Assembly: GCA_044226685.1 (NCBI GenBank)
Contig: JBGAGP010000005.1
Location: 8,011 to 72,010 of the forward strand
Direction of reading: 5' to 3'
Origin: Dongia_A sp044226685
GTDB lineage: Bacteria; Pseudomonadota; Alphaproteobacteria; Dongiales; Dongiaceae
Length of the DNA: 64,000 nucleotides
The notes under the pieces were generated by a model. The model saw nothing but the letters and a program-made list of their open reading frames with translations, was not told the origin of the DNA and did no database searches. Shown here piece by piece: positions 9,138 through 17,149 of the stretch. The stretch's first letter is position 1. Each line of letters starts with the position of its first letter. The translations under genes were made by a program, and so were the position numbers.

Positions 9138-9791
9138 ATGAACGTATTTCGATTGAAGACGGCCGCCGTGCTGTTGGGCCTGGCCGGGATGGCCATGGCC
9201 GTACCGGCCGGGGCGGCGACCGACAGTGACGCGGCCATGACCGAGCTGCAGCACGGCTGGGCGCAGGCCAACTACCAGACGCCGGAAGACCAGCAGGAGA
9301 AGACCTTCGAGGCCCTGATCGCCAAGGCGGAGCAGGCGGTGAAGGAGAATCCGGGCAAGCCGGAATTGCTGGCCTGGGAGGCGATCATCCTCAGCTCCTA
9401 TGCCAAGGTGCAGGGTGGGTTCGGCGCCATGGACAGCGCGGAGAAGGCGCGCGACCTGCTGCTCGCGGCGATCAAGCTCGACGACAAGACGCTGGGCGGC
9501 GGCGCCTATACCTCGCTCGGCGCCCTCTACTACAAGGTGCCCGGCTGGCCGATCGGTTTCGGCAACGACGCCAAGGCCAAGGAGATGCTGGAGCGCGGCC
9601 TGGCGATGAACCCGGACGGCATCGACCAGAACTATTTCTACGGCGACTTCCTGCTCGACCAGGGCGAGAAGGACAAGGCCAGGGAATACCTCACCAAGGC
9701 GCTGAACGCGCCGCCGCGTCCCGGCCGCGAGGACGCCGATGCGGGCCGCCGGCAGGAAATCGCCGCGGACCTGAAGCTGGCCAGCAAATGA
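9138..9791 (+). CDS. Secreted TPR-like protein of the hemolysin cluster
   Basis: This 217-residue protein has a signal peptide (residues about 1-27, ending PAGAA) and a helical-repeat body: AKAEQAVKENPGKPELLAWE, ARDLLLAAIKLD, AKEMLERGLAMNPDG and AREYLTKALNAPP look like degenerate tetratricopeptide repeats. AAGAGGAG precedes the ATG. It follows the SDR by 35 bases in the same direction. It resembles periplasmic TRAP-associated TatT-like proteins, so a periplasmic scaffold or export helper is possible, but its role is not known. Confidence 0.75.
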   Translation: MNVFRLKTAAVLLGLAGMAMAVPAGAATDSDAAMTELQHGWAQANYQTPEDQQEKTFEALIAKAEQAVKENPGKPELLAWEAIILSSYAKVQGGFGAMDSAEKARDLLLAAIKLDDKTLGGGAYTSLGALYYKVPGWPIGFGNDAKAKEMLERGLAMNPDGIDQNYFYGDFLLDQGEKDKAREYLTKALNAPPRPGREDADAGRRQEIAADLKLASK

Positions 9792-9809
9792 GGCGGCAAA
9801 CCGCTGCGG

Positions 9810-10052
9810 CTACGGCACCGTCACCGTGACGGTGCCGGTCTCCAGCGGCGTCGTTTCCCATTCGCGCTTGCGCACGAAGGTGATCGGATAGCTGCCCGGC
9901 CGCGCGGCGCGGAAGCGGAAGACGTGGGTGCGCGATCCGCCGGGCGCATCGCCCGACGCGGGTGCGTAGTCGCTGTCCAGCAGCTCGACGCCGGCGGGCG
10001 GCTGCGGCACCTGCCAGACATATCCCGTGCTCGGGATCGACTGGACCCGCAC
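9810..10052 (-). CDS. Chagasin-like cysteine protease inhibitor (I42 family)
   Basis: The protein carries the three inhibitor loops of chagasin-like I42 proteins: IPSTGYVWQV (the NPTTGY.W loop), a middle GDAPGGSRTHVFRFRA, and RKREWE (the RPW-like loop), ending in a beta strand. It sits directly downstream of the C1 peptidase on the same strand. The annotated start is GTG at 10052, giving 80 residues, which is short at the N terminus; the open frame continues back to a TAG at 10119-10121, and CTG at 10095-10097 with GGGAG eight bases upstream would add 15 residues (TRLEYEIEI region partly included). No signal peptide is visible. Start uncertain, family fairly clear. Confidence 0.72.
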   Translation of the reverse strand: MRVQSIPSTGYVWQVPQPPAGVELLDSDYAPASGDAPGGSRTHVFRFRAARPGSYPITFVRKREWETTPLETGTVTVTVP

Positions 10053-10135
10053 CGTGAACCGCCCGCCGGAATCCTCGATTTCGATCTCGTATTCCAGTCG
10101 CGTGTCTCCCGTGCCCGGCTACGACCGTCGCCGCA

Positions 10136-11803
10136 TCATGAATACCACTTGTGCCACATCGAGGAATCGGTGCCCTCGACGAAGCAGTCGAGCCGGCCCG
10201 AGGCCCAGGACGCCACGCCGACGCTGGAGCTGAGCACGCCGCCCAAATCTTCCTCGCCGCTCCAATGCGCGCCGTCCCACCATTTGTGCCACATATGCGA
10301 GTTCTGGCCAGGATAGAACACGTCGATGCGGTTGGGGCCCCAGGATTCCGCCGCCGGCTCGCCGGCCAGCACGCCGCCCAGGTTCTCCCAGCCGCTCCAA
10401 TGCGCGCCGTCCCACCATTTGTGCCACAGATGCATGTCGTAGCCGCGCACGAAGCAGTCGAGGCGGTTGGCGCTCCACGACGAAACGGCCGGGCCCGAGC
10501 TCAAGCCGCCGCCCAGGCTTTCCCAGCCATGCCAGCCATGGCCGTCCCACCACAGGTGCCACATCGCCTGGTCCATGCCGCGGGCGAAGACGTCGATGCG
10601 GTTGGGACCCCAGGAGACGGCGCAAGGCTCGGAGGAAAGCAGGCCGCCGAGATTCTCCCAGCCGCTCCAGCCGCCCTGGTACCATTTGTGGTACAGGTTG
10701 TGGTTGGTGCCGACGGCGAAGATGTCGAGCCGGCCGCTGGCCCAGGAGCAGATCGCCGGCGCGCCGTGGATCAGGCCGCCGAGGGATTCCCAGCCGAACC
10801 AGCCGCTGCCGTTCCACCAGCGGTGCCAGCAGGCGGAATCCAGCCCGCGCGCCACCACGTCGATGCGATTGGCCGCCCACGACACCGCGCTGGGGCGCGA
10901 GGTGATCTGCCCGCCGAGATTCTCCCAGCCCTGCCAGCCATGGGTCACCGGCAGGATCACGCCGGAGGTGGTCCAGAACGGGAATTCGCTGTCGATGCCG
11001 GCTTCGCCATAGGCGATCTTGAAGAAGCCGCCGACGCCCCAGCCGGCGCCCCAGGAGTTCTTGCAGATCCAGCAGCCTTCGGCCTCGGAATAGCCGATCA
11101 CCTCGACGCAATGCAGGCCGACATCGGCGCCGCTGACATGGTGATAGACCCCGCCGCCATAGGAGAAGAAGTCGTTGAAGACGTGCAGCACCGCGCAGCA
11201 CGGCCCGACATTGGTCAGGTAGTTCTTGCGGTCGACGACATTGGCCACGGTGCCGGAATTGGTCACCTTCACCGCGCGCGCGTCGCGGTTGGGGCCGATG
11301 ACGCATTTCGGATTGGGCGGCGGCGCCGCGAAGGCGTCGGCATAGGGGAAGCAGGCGTCGTCGGGGATGCCGCGGGTCTTCACCTGGCCGATCGCCTGGT
11401 CGGGCCACCAGCCACCGCAGCTGGCGCCGTGGCTCGAGCAGAAATGCAGGTCGGCCTCGGAGAGGTCGAGCAGCTGGCCTTTCTCGATGGAGGCCATGGA
11501 TTCGACCGTTGCCGTGGTGCAGAACGAGACGCAGGAGCCGCAGCCGCCCTGGTCCTTGACCGGCGTCACGTGGTTGCCGCCGCGGTTGCGCCAGTCGACG
11601 GCGGGCGCGAAGGCCGGGGCGGCGGCCGCGGCCCGGGCCTGCGGCGCCATCGCGGCGGCGAGCGAGGCCTGGTCGACGACGACGCCGAGCAGCGCCTTCT
11701 TGGCCGCGTCGCTCAATTCCGACAGCGGCGTCTGCCGCGGTTGCCAGCGTGCTTTCGCGTCGCGCAGATTCGCACTCAGGGCCTGCATGGACAGAACCGG
11801 CAT
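10136..11803 (-). CDS. Papain-like cysteine peptidase (C1) with C-terminal lectin-like repeats
   Basis: This 555-residue protein has an N-terminal propeptide-like region (1-65), a C1 peptidase domain (about 67-287) and six tandem repeats of about 45 residues (288-555). Gln85, Cys88 and the nucleophile Cys91 lie in DQGGCGSCVSF; the usual Trp after the nucleophile is Val. His231 (GLHCVEVIGY) and Asn249 (CKNSWGAGWG) complete the active site. The repeats (GWENLGG.L.S.P..SW..NRIDVF.RG...WHKWW) resemble the PLL-type/DUF346 beta-propeller lectins. ATG at 11803 is preferred over an upstream GTG because AAGGAG lies before it. No clear signal peptide is seen. The next gene on the strand is an I42 inhibitor. 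Confidence 0.88.
   Translation of the reverse strand: MPVLSMQALSANLRDAKARWQPRQTPLSELSDAAKKALLGVVVDQASLAAAMAPQARAAAAAPAFAPAVDWRNRGGNHVTPVKDQGGCGSCVSFCTTATVESMASIEKGQLLDLSEADLHFCSSHGASCGGWWPDQAIGQVKTRGIPDDACFPYADAFAAPPPNPKCVIGPNRDARAVKVTNSGTVANVVDRKNYLTNVGPCCAVLHVFNDFFSYGGGVYHHVSGADVGLHCVEVIGYSEAEGCWICKNSWGAGWGVGGFFKIAYGEAGIDSEFPFWTTSGVILPVTHGWQGWENLGGQITSRPSAVSWAANRIDVVARGLDSACWHRWWNGSGWFGWESLGGLIHGAPAICSWASGRLDIFAVGTNHNLYHKWYQGGWSGWENLGGLLSSEPCAVSWGPNRIDVFARGMDQAMWHLWWDGHGWHGWESLGGGLSSGPAVSSWSANRLDCFVRGYDMHLWHKWWDGAHWSGWENLGGVLAGEPAAESWGPNRIDVFYPGQNSHMWHKWWDGAHWSGEEDLGGVLSSSVGVASWASGRLDCFVEGTDSSMWHKWYS
10140..10960. repeat. Six tandem ~135-base coding repeats in the C1 peptidase gene
   Basis: The 3' part of the peptidase gene is a tandem array with a period of about 135-141 bases, each unit encoding one GWE.LGG...SW..NR.DVF...WHKWW block. 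Some units are nearly identical at DNA level (the segment GCGCCGTCCCACCATTTGTG occurs twice). This can allow repeat number change by recombination. It is coding DNA, not a CRISPR array. Confidence 0.85.
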
Positions 11804-12214
11804 GGGTTTCTCCTTCACCGATGAAGTTGGCGTGCAAAATCCCGTCGCGCATCGCGCCGGCTTGGCCGGCGGCGGCGTCTCAACTGCGCTGAATTGGAAC
11901 TGCGAACGAACCGGTGGAGTTGGTCGGGTCCGGTATGCGACGCGCTACATCTGGGCCGGCATCGTCATCGCCGGCAACGACACGCGCATATCCGCCCAGT
12001 TACGAAATGCCCTGAGCGGCATTCGCCACGGAACCCGTAAATCCCCACCATGCTTCTTATGCGTGAGGCTATACGCCGATGGATCAGGTGCGACTTGTGA
12101 TTTTTCGGTGGCATCACGGACCGCGTGCATTTGTCTGTGACGCTGGCAGACGGGTGTGAGATTTACCCGCGGGCATTGCAACGATTTTGCAGCAGGACGA
12201 ACGCCGGGTGACCG
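11804..12214. other. Intergenic region without a supported gene
   Basis: These 411 bases lie upstream of the peptidase and downstream of the MFS gene, both on the minus strand. Base composition drops noticeably around 11980-12130, which suits a promoter for the peptidase-inhibitor pair. A 78-codon frame at 11945-12181 has no domain pattern and I do not accept it. I see no strong hairpin. Confidence 0.4.
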
Positions 12215-13525
12215 TCAGCGCGCGATGGTGGGCCCGCTGCGGTAGCGGCTCCACAACAGCCACAAGGCGATGCTCATGTTGAGCAGGTTCCAGGCGATGC
12301 CGTTGAGGAAGGCGGCCTGGTAGGAGCCGGTAAGGTCGAAGATCTCGCCCGACAGCCACCCGCCCAGCGCCATGCCGAGCACCGTCGCCATCAGCACCAG
12401 GCCGATGCGGCCGCCGGCTTCCCTGGCCGGAAAATACTGGCGGATGATGAGGGCGTAGCTCGGCACGATGCCGCCCTGCGACAGGCCGAACAGGCCGGAG
12501 ATCACGTAGAGCGAGACCAGGGCGTCGAACGGCAGATAGAGCAGCAGGGCCAGGCATTGCAGCGTCGAGCCCAGGATCAGCGTGCCGATACCGCCGATCC
12601 GGTCGGCGATCAGTCCCGAGGCGAGGCGGCTCACCACGCCGAGGCCGAGCAGCAGGGAGAGCATCTCCGCGCCGCGCGCCGGGCCATAGCCGAGATCGGC
12701 GCAATAGGCGATCAAATGCACCTGGGGCATCGACATGGCGACGCAGCAGGCGACGCCCGCCAGCACCAGCAGCCCCTGCAGCACCGGGGCGGGGGCGGGC
12801 AGGCGCGCGATCACGCCATGGGCGCCGCCGGAAGACGTCGGGGCGTGCTCGACCGGCGCGCGGCGGCGCAGCAGCAGCGCGATCGGCAGCATGGCGACGA
12901 CGCAGAGCACGCCGAGGCCCATGAAGGCGTGGCGCCAGCCGATGGTCTCGATGGCGTGCTGCAGGATCGGCGGCCAGATGGTGCCGGCAAGGTAGTTGCC
13001 GCTGGCGACGATGGCGACGGCGATGCCGCGCCGTTTCAGGAACCAGTGCGAGATGTCGGCGACCAGCGGGCTGAAGGTCGAGGAACTGCCGAGGCCGCCG
13101 ATCAGGATCGCCTGGGCGGCGACGAAGGTCCAGTAGGTAGGCGCCATCGCCGCGGCGAAATAGCCGATGCCCAGCATCAGCGCGCCGATCATCAGCGGGA
13201 TCATGATGCCGAACCGGTCGGCGAGCCGCCCCATCGCCGCGCCGCCGAGGGCGAAGGCGATCATGGTCGCGGTAAAGGGAATCGAAGCGCCGGCGCGGTC
13301 GACGCCGAACTCGACCTGGATCGTGGGCAGCACCACCACGGCCGACCACAGGCCGACGCCGCCGATGGTGGCGAGGGCCAATGCGGCGGCCAGCCGCCGC
13401 CAGGCAGTCGCGCTGTCGAGACCTCCGCCGCTTGCCCCAGTCACGCTCGTCGCCCCGCTCGGACGCGGACCGGATGCGGCCGCGGCATCGTTACTATCCG
13501 AGGGCCCTTGCCCGCGCAATCCCAA
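12215..13525 (-). CDS. MFS transporter (monocarboxylate/OFA-like)
   Basis: This 436-residue protein is a 12-helix major facilitator. After a hydrophilic N-terminal tail (about 1-45), TM1 is AAALALATIGGVGLWSAVVV, and the loop 2-3 signature appears as GRLADRFGIMIP. The second half repeats the layout with GLIADRIGGIGTLILG. DISHWFLKRRGIAVAIVASG and GGIVPSYALIIRQYFPAREA are typical of monocarboxylate/oxalate-formate-type MFS members, so an organic acid is the probable substrate. It is monocistronic or starts a unit of its own. Confidence 0.9.
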   Translation of the reverse strand: MGLRGQGPSDSNDAAAASGPRPSGATSVTGASGGGLDSATAWRRLAAALALATIGGVGLWSAVVVLPTIQVEFGVDRAGASIPFTATMIAFALGGAAMGRLADRFGIMIPLMIGALMLGIGYFAAAMAPTYWTFVAAQAILIGGLGSSSTFSPLVADISHWFLKRRGIAVAIVASGNYLAGTIWPPILQHAIETIGWRHAFMGLGVLCVVAMLPIALLLRRRAPVEHAPTSSGGAHGVIARLPAPAPVLQGLLVLAGVACCVAMSMPQVHLIAYCADLGYGPARGAEMLSLLLGLGVVSRLASGLIADRIGGIGTLILGSTLQCLALLLYLPFDALVSLYVISGLFGLSQGGIVPSYALIIRQYFPAREAGGRIGLVLMATVLGMALGGWLSGEIFDLTGSYQAAFLNGIAWNLLNMSIALWLLWSRYRSGPTIAR

Positions 13526-13558
13526 CCTTGTCCCGGGACAAGTCCGGTCTGCCGGCGG

Positions 13559-15805
13559 TCAGCCTTTTTGCACCACCATCCGCATGGGCGGGGCTTTGCG
13601 CTGCTTGTCCTCGCCGAAATAGACGGTCCGGTGCGGGAACGGCATTTCGATGCCGCGCTCGTCGAACTTCATCTTGATCCGCCGGTTGAACTCGCGGCCG
13701 ACCTCCCATTGCTCGATCGGGCGGGTCTTGACCCGGGCGCGCAGGATGACCGCCGAATCCTCGAAGCGGTCGACGCCCAGGATCTCGATCGGCTCCAGGA
13801 TCTCCGGGGCGTATTTCGGGTCGGCGCGCAGCTCGGCGTCGATCTCGCGCAGGATGTCGCAGACCTCGTCGGTGTTCTCGCGGTAGGCGACGCCGACATC
13901 CAGCAGGTAGTAGGAGAAGTCGCGGGTCATGTTGGTGACCGTCTCGATCGACCCGAAGGGCAGGGTGTGCACGCTGCCCGACAGGTCACGCAGCCGGATC
14001 GTGCGCACGGTCATGCCTTCGACCACACCGGCCTTGCCGTTGATGTCGACCACGTCGCCGACGCTGATGGTGTCCTCGAACAGGATGAAGGCGCCGGTGA
14101 TGACGTCCTTGACCAGCGACTGCGCGCCGAAGCCGACCGCCAGGCCGACGACCCCCGCGCCGGCCAGCAGCGGCGCGATGTCGATGCCGATCTCCGACAG
14201 CACGATCAGCGTCGCCATCACGCTGATGAGGATGAGCAGCGCGTTGCGGATCAGCGGCAGCAGGGTGCGGATGCGGGCCGAGCGGATGATGGCCGCGCCG
14301 GACTTGTCGCGCCGGTTGAGATGCGCGGTGATCAGGCCGCCCAGCACCTCCCACGCCGCCAGCGCCAGGATCAGCACGATGGTGATGTCGGTGACGCGGC
14401 TGGCGATCTCGCGCCCGGGCTCGCTCAGCAGGATGGCGCCGACATCGACCTGCCAGGCGGCGAGGATCAGCAGCACGGCGACGCAGCGGAAGCCGTAGAC
14501 CAGCACCCGGCGCAGGACCGGGAGGTAGCGGTTGGCGCGCTGCATGACCAGGGGATAGCGGGACAGGATGCCGGCCTCGATGCCGGTGACGCGGTCGTAG
14601 AGGCGCGGCAGCCAGGTTTCGCCGGCGGCGACGGCCACGACGACCAGCGCCGAAAAGATCGTGGCGCGGGCCAGGTACAGGAAGCCGCCGGGAATCTCCA
14701 TCGCCCAGACCAGGTACATGCCGGCGAGATAGGCGATGATGGCGACGTGCCAGATCTCGGCGACGCGCGCGCGAAGCCGTCCCGGCACGATGCGGCGCCG
14801 GCCGCCGGGGCTGGGATGGCCGAGGATCGCCGCCGCGACGGCGGCGCGGCATTGCAGGACCAGGACGACCAGCGTCCCGAGCAGGATCAGCCCGAGCAGC
14901 TTCGAGGCGACCGCATAGCCGGCCGCCGGCAGCCCGAGCAGGATGGCGCCTTGCAGCACCAGGTAGCCCCAGACCACGAGGACGGTGAGCCGGCGCACCC
15001 AGACATAGGCATAGACGGCGCTGTTGTCCGACAGCGGCAGCAGCCGCAACGTCGGCTCGAGCGGGCTCAGCAGGAATCGGGCCAGCACCGCGCCGGCCAT
15101 CGACACCCAGGTGGCGTTGACGATGGCGAGCAGGACCAGGTCGCTCGGCGCCCGCGGCTTCAGCCAGCCGATGGCGATCAGTGCCGCCGCGCCGAAGGCG
15201 GCGATGGGCAGCAAATCGAGCACCAGCCGCGCCGCGGCGAAGCGCACGCGGCGGAACGCGCCGCCATCGGCGCGCAAGGCCAGGCGCCGACGCACCGGCG
15301 CCAGCGCCAGGGATACGAGATGGCTGACGGCGAGGCCGCCGCCGATGGCCACCGCCACGTCGCGCAGGATGTTGATCCACATGCCGCGCTGGACCGGATC
15401 GGTCCATTGCCGGTCGAGCCAGTTCCAGAGTCGATCCGAATCGCCGAAGTCGCTGGCGAAGCGCTCGATCACCGAATTGAACCTGGCGAAGCCGGTCGAG
15501 AGCGCCGCCAGGACATGGCCGCCGAGACCCAGTTCCTCCTGCGCCGGGGCCTGCTGGCGCAGCGCGATCAGGGCCTCGATCTGGCCGGCCAGCGCCTCGC
15601 GTTGCGCCGGATCGCGCAGCGTCTCCAGCAGCGCCTGCAGATCCTCCGGCCTGGCGTCGCCGGCCAGCCCGGCATTGGTCGAGTCGGTTGATGCGGGCGG
15701 CGTCGTCGCCTGGGCGAGGGCGGCGGCGTTCGGCAGGAACAGGAGGGCGAAAGCGAGAAATGCGGCTGCAAGCCAGTGCGCGCGTGGCTGTTTCATGCTG
15801 TCCAT
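13559..15805 (-). CDS. MscS family mechanosensitive ion channel, large multi-helix type
   Basis: This 748-residue protein has a signal peptide (residues about 1-31, ending AALAQA), a periplasmic helical segment, about ten membrane helices and a C-terminal MscS channel domain. The pore helix and beta domain are visible around residues 535-600 (GAGVVGLAVGFGAQSLVKDV, then DTISVGDVVDINGKAGVVE and RTIRLRDLSGSVHTLPFGSI). It would open under membrane tension to release solutes during osmotic downshift. Size and extra helices resemble YbdG/MscM-type or MscK-like members rather than the 286-residue MscS. A second in-frame ATG at 15796 is an alternative start. Confidence 0.92.
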   Translation of the reverse strand: MDSMKQPRAHWLAAAFLAFALLFLPNAAALAQATTPPASTDSTNAGLAGDARPEDLQALLETLRDPAQREALAGQIEALIALRQQAPAQEELGLGGHVLAALSTGFARFNSVIERFASDFGDSDRLWNWLDRQWTDPVQRGMWINILRDVAVAIGGGLAVSHLVSLALAPVRRRLALRADGGAFRRVRFAAARLVLDLLPIAAFGAAALIAIGWLKPRAPSDLVLLAIVNATWVSMAGAVLARFLLSPLEPTLRLLPLSDNSAVYAYVWVRRLTVLVVWGYLVLQGAILLGLPAAGYAVASKLLGLILLGTLVVLVLQCRAAVAAAILGHPSPGGRRRIVPGRLRARVAEIWHVAIIAYLAGMYLVWAMEIPGGFLYLARATIFSALVVVAVAAGETWLPRLYDRVTGIEAGILSRYPLVMQRANRYLPVLRRVLVYGFRCVAVLLILAAWQVDVGAILLSEPGREIASRVTDITIVLILALAAWEVLGGLITAHLNRRDKSGAAIIRSARIRTLLPLIRNALLILISVMATLIVLSEIGIDIAPLLAGAGVVGLAVGFGAQSLVKDVITGAFILFEDTISVGDVVDINGKAGVVEGMTVRTIRLRDLSGSVHTLPFGSIETVTNMTRDFSYYLLDVGVAYRENTDEVCDILREIDAELRADPKYAPEILEPIEILGVDRFEDSAVILRARVKTRPIEQWEVGREFNRRIKMKFDERGIEMPFPHRTVYFGEDKQRKAPPMRMVVQKG

Positions 15806-16130
15806 TCCGTACTTGTTGGCGTCCGGCGGCGGTCGGGCAGCGCATTGGGGCGCATGCCGTCGAAGCGGCTCTTTTCACGCTCAGGCCGAGACCGCGTCGC
15901 CGCGTGTCGGGGTCCGGGTCTTGGCCGCCGGGCCTGCCGGCGGAGCGAATCCTGGAACCGAGCCGCAGGGGATAAACTAGCCCAGGGGCCTCCCGGTTGC
16001 ACCCCGGAAAACTGGTATATTAGGATATCAAATGGGCAGAATGGCTCTGGCCTTGCGCCCCAAATTGGTATGACATGCGCGGCCGCTGACTCGCGGCCGC
16101 CGATCGATATGGATGACGAAGGAGACGGAC
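15806..16130. other. Divergent promoter region of MscS and FAH-like genes
   Basis: This 325-base gap between divergent genes contains no supported gene. Its right half is unusually AT-rich for the window and carries the operator-like TATATTAGGATAT at 16016-16028 and a further TTGGTATGACAT at 16065-16076, followed by a small GCGGCCGC inverted pair around 16079-16100. These probably form the control region of the FAH-like gene. Confidence 0.5.
16016..16028. promoter_or_regulatory. Candidate GntR operator upstream of the FAH-like gene
   Basis: TATATTAGGATAT is an imperfect palindrome that matches 11 of 13 positions of TATACTAGTATAT, the core of the perfect palindrome in front of the GntR gene at 17952-17967. 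It lies about 100 bases before the FAH-like start. A shared site suggests the neighbouring GntR regulator controls this gene. Binding is inferred. Confidence 0.55.
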
Positions 16131-16976
16131 TTGAAACTGTTGCGCTACGGCCCCAAGGGGCAGGAACGCCCCGGCATTCTCGACAGCCAGGGCCGGATCA
16201 GGGATCTTGCCAACGTGGTGCCGGACATCGCCGGCGACGCGCTGCTGCCGGAGTCGCTGCAGCGCCTGGCGCGGCAGGAGATCGACAAGCTGCCGGTGGT
16301 CCAGGGCGCGCCGCGCATCGGACCCTGCGTGGGCAAGGTCGGCAAATTCGTCTGCATCGGCCTCAACTACGCCGACCACGCGGCGGAATCCAACCTGCCG
16401 ATCCCGAAGGAGCCGATCGTCTTCATGAAGGCGACCAGCGCCATCATCGGGCCCAACGACGAGGTGGAGATTCCGCGCAAGTCGCAGAAGACCGATTGGG
16501 AGGTCGAGCTCGGCGTGGTCATCGGCAAGCCCGCCAAGTATGTGAGCGAGAGTGCCGCGATGGATCACGTCGCCGGCTATTGCGTCGTCAACGACGTCTC
16601 CGAGCGCGAATTCCAGATCGAGCGCGGCGGCCAGTGGGACAAGGGCAAGGGCTGCGACACCTTCGGCCCGATCGGCCCGTGGCTGGTGACCCGGGACGAG
16701 ATCGCCGACCCCAACAACCTCGCCATGTGGCTCGAGGTCGACGGCAAGCGCTACCAGAACGGCAGCACCAAGACGATGATCTTCAACGTGCCGTTCCTGG
16801 TCCACTACCTCAGCCAGTTCATGAGCCTGCAGGCCGGCGACGTCATCTCCACCGGCACGCCCCCCGGCGTCGGCATGGGCCAGAAGCCGAGCCCGATCTA
16901 CCTGAAGGCAGGCCAGGTGATGAAGCTCGGCATCGAGGGCCTCGGCGAGCAGACGCAGAAGACGGTGCAGGGGTAG
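16131..16976 (+). CDS. Fumarylacetoacetate hydrolase (FAH) family protein
   Basis: This 281-residue enzyme has the FAH fold: a short N-terminal domain beginning MKLLRYGPKGQERPGILD and the catalytic domain with GLNYADHAAESNLPIPKEP, the metal-binding acids in DWEVELGVVIGKPAKYV and GYCVVNDVSEREFQIER, and STGTPPGVGMG near the end. Family members hydrolyse or decarboxylate diketo acids with Mg/Mn; this subtype resembles 2,4-diketo-3-deoxy-sugar-acid hydrolases. TTG at 16131 is chosen because AAGGAGA sits six bases upstream and the sequence then starts like its family; ATG at 16113 is the alternative. Nearby xylulokinase and GntR genes support a sugar-acid role. Confidence 0.88.
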   Translation: MKLLRYGPKGQERPGILDSQGRIRDLANVVPDIAGDALLPESLQRLARQEIDKLPVVQGAPRIGPCVGKVGKFVCIGLNYADHAAESNLPIPKEPIVFMKATSAIIGPNDEVEIPRKSQKTDWEVELGVVIGKPAKYVSESAAMDHVAGYCVVNDVSEREFQIERGGQWDKGKGCDTFGPIGPWLVTRDEIADPNNLAMWLEVDGKRYQNGSTKTMIFNVPFLVHYLSQFMSLQAGDVISTGTPPGVGMGQKPSPIYLKAGQVMKLGIEGLGEQTQKTVQG

Positions 16977-17024
16977 GGCATACCACCACCGAGGCATCGC
17001 GACCTTCGCCGTCCCAATCTCATT

Positions 17025-17108
17025 CGTCACCCCGGCCTTGAGCCGGGGTCCATCGTGGAACCGCTCGTGGAGTGGATGGATGGATCCCGGCTCAAGGCCG
17101 GGATGACG
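17025..17108. repeat. Long intergenic inverted repeat (REP-like) between convergent genes
   Basis: The arms CGTCACCCCGGCCTTGAGCC... (17025-17053) and its near-complement ending GGCCGGGATGACG (17080-17108) pair over about 28 bases with few mismatches around a 26-base loop. It lies between the convergent FAH-like and GntR genes and could end transcription in both directions. Sequences of this type are dispersed intergenic palindromes in many alphaproteobacteria; only one copy is seen here. Confidence 0.75.
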
Positions 17109-17149
17109 CGCGGAGTGGAGCGCAGGCGACTGCGTATTTTGAGCGGTGC

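Noticed and set aside
10140..10960. CRISPR-like array
   Set aside because: The periodic repeats are long, diverged and in frame with a protein; there are no short identical repeats with unique spacers.
10119..11852. A 577-codon frame in the peptidase region
   Set aside because: It is the shifted frame of the peptidase gene, arginine-rich, without motifs; only its final TAG matters, as the stop that limits the inhibitor frame.
11945..12181. 78-codon frame on the minus strand
   Set aside because: No ribosome site, no recognisable domain and unusual composition; treated as intergenic.
12557..15691. A 1044-codon open frame on the plus strand
   Set aside because: It lies antisense to the MFS and MscS genes, and its translation is rich in Arg, Gln, Asp and Ala with no domain pattern; it is a by-product of high GC.
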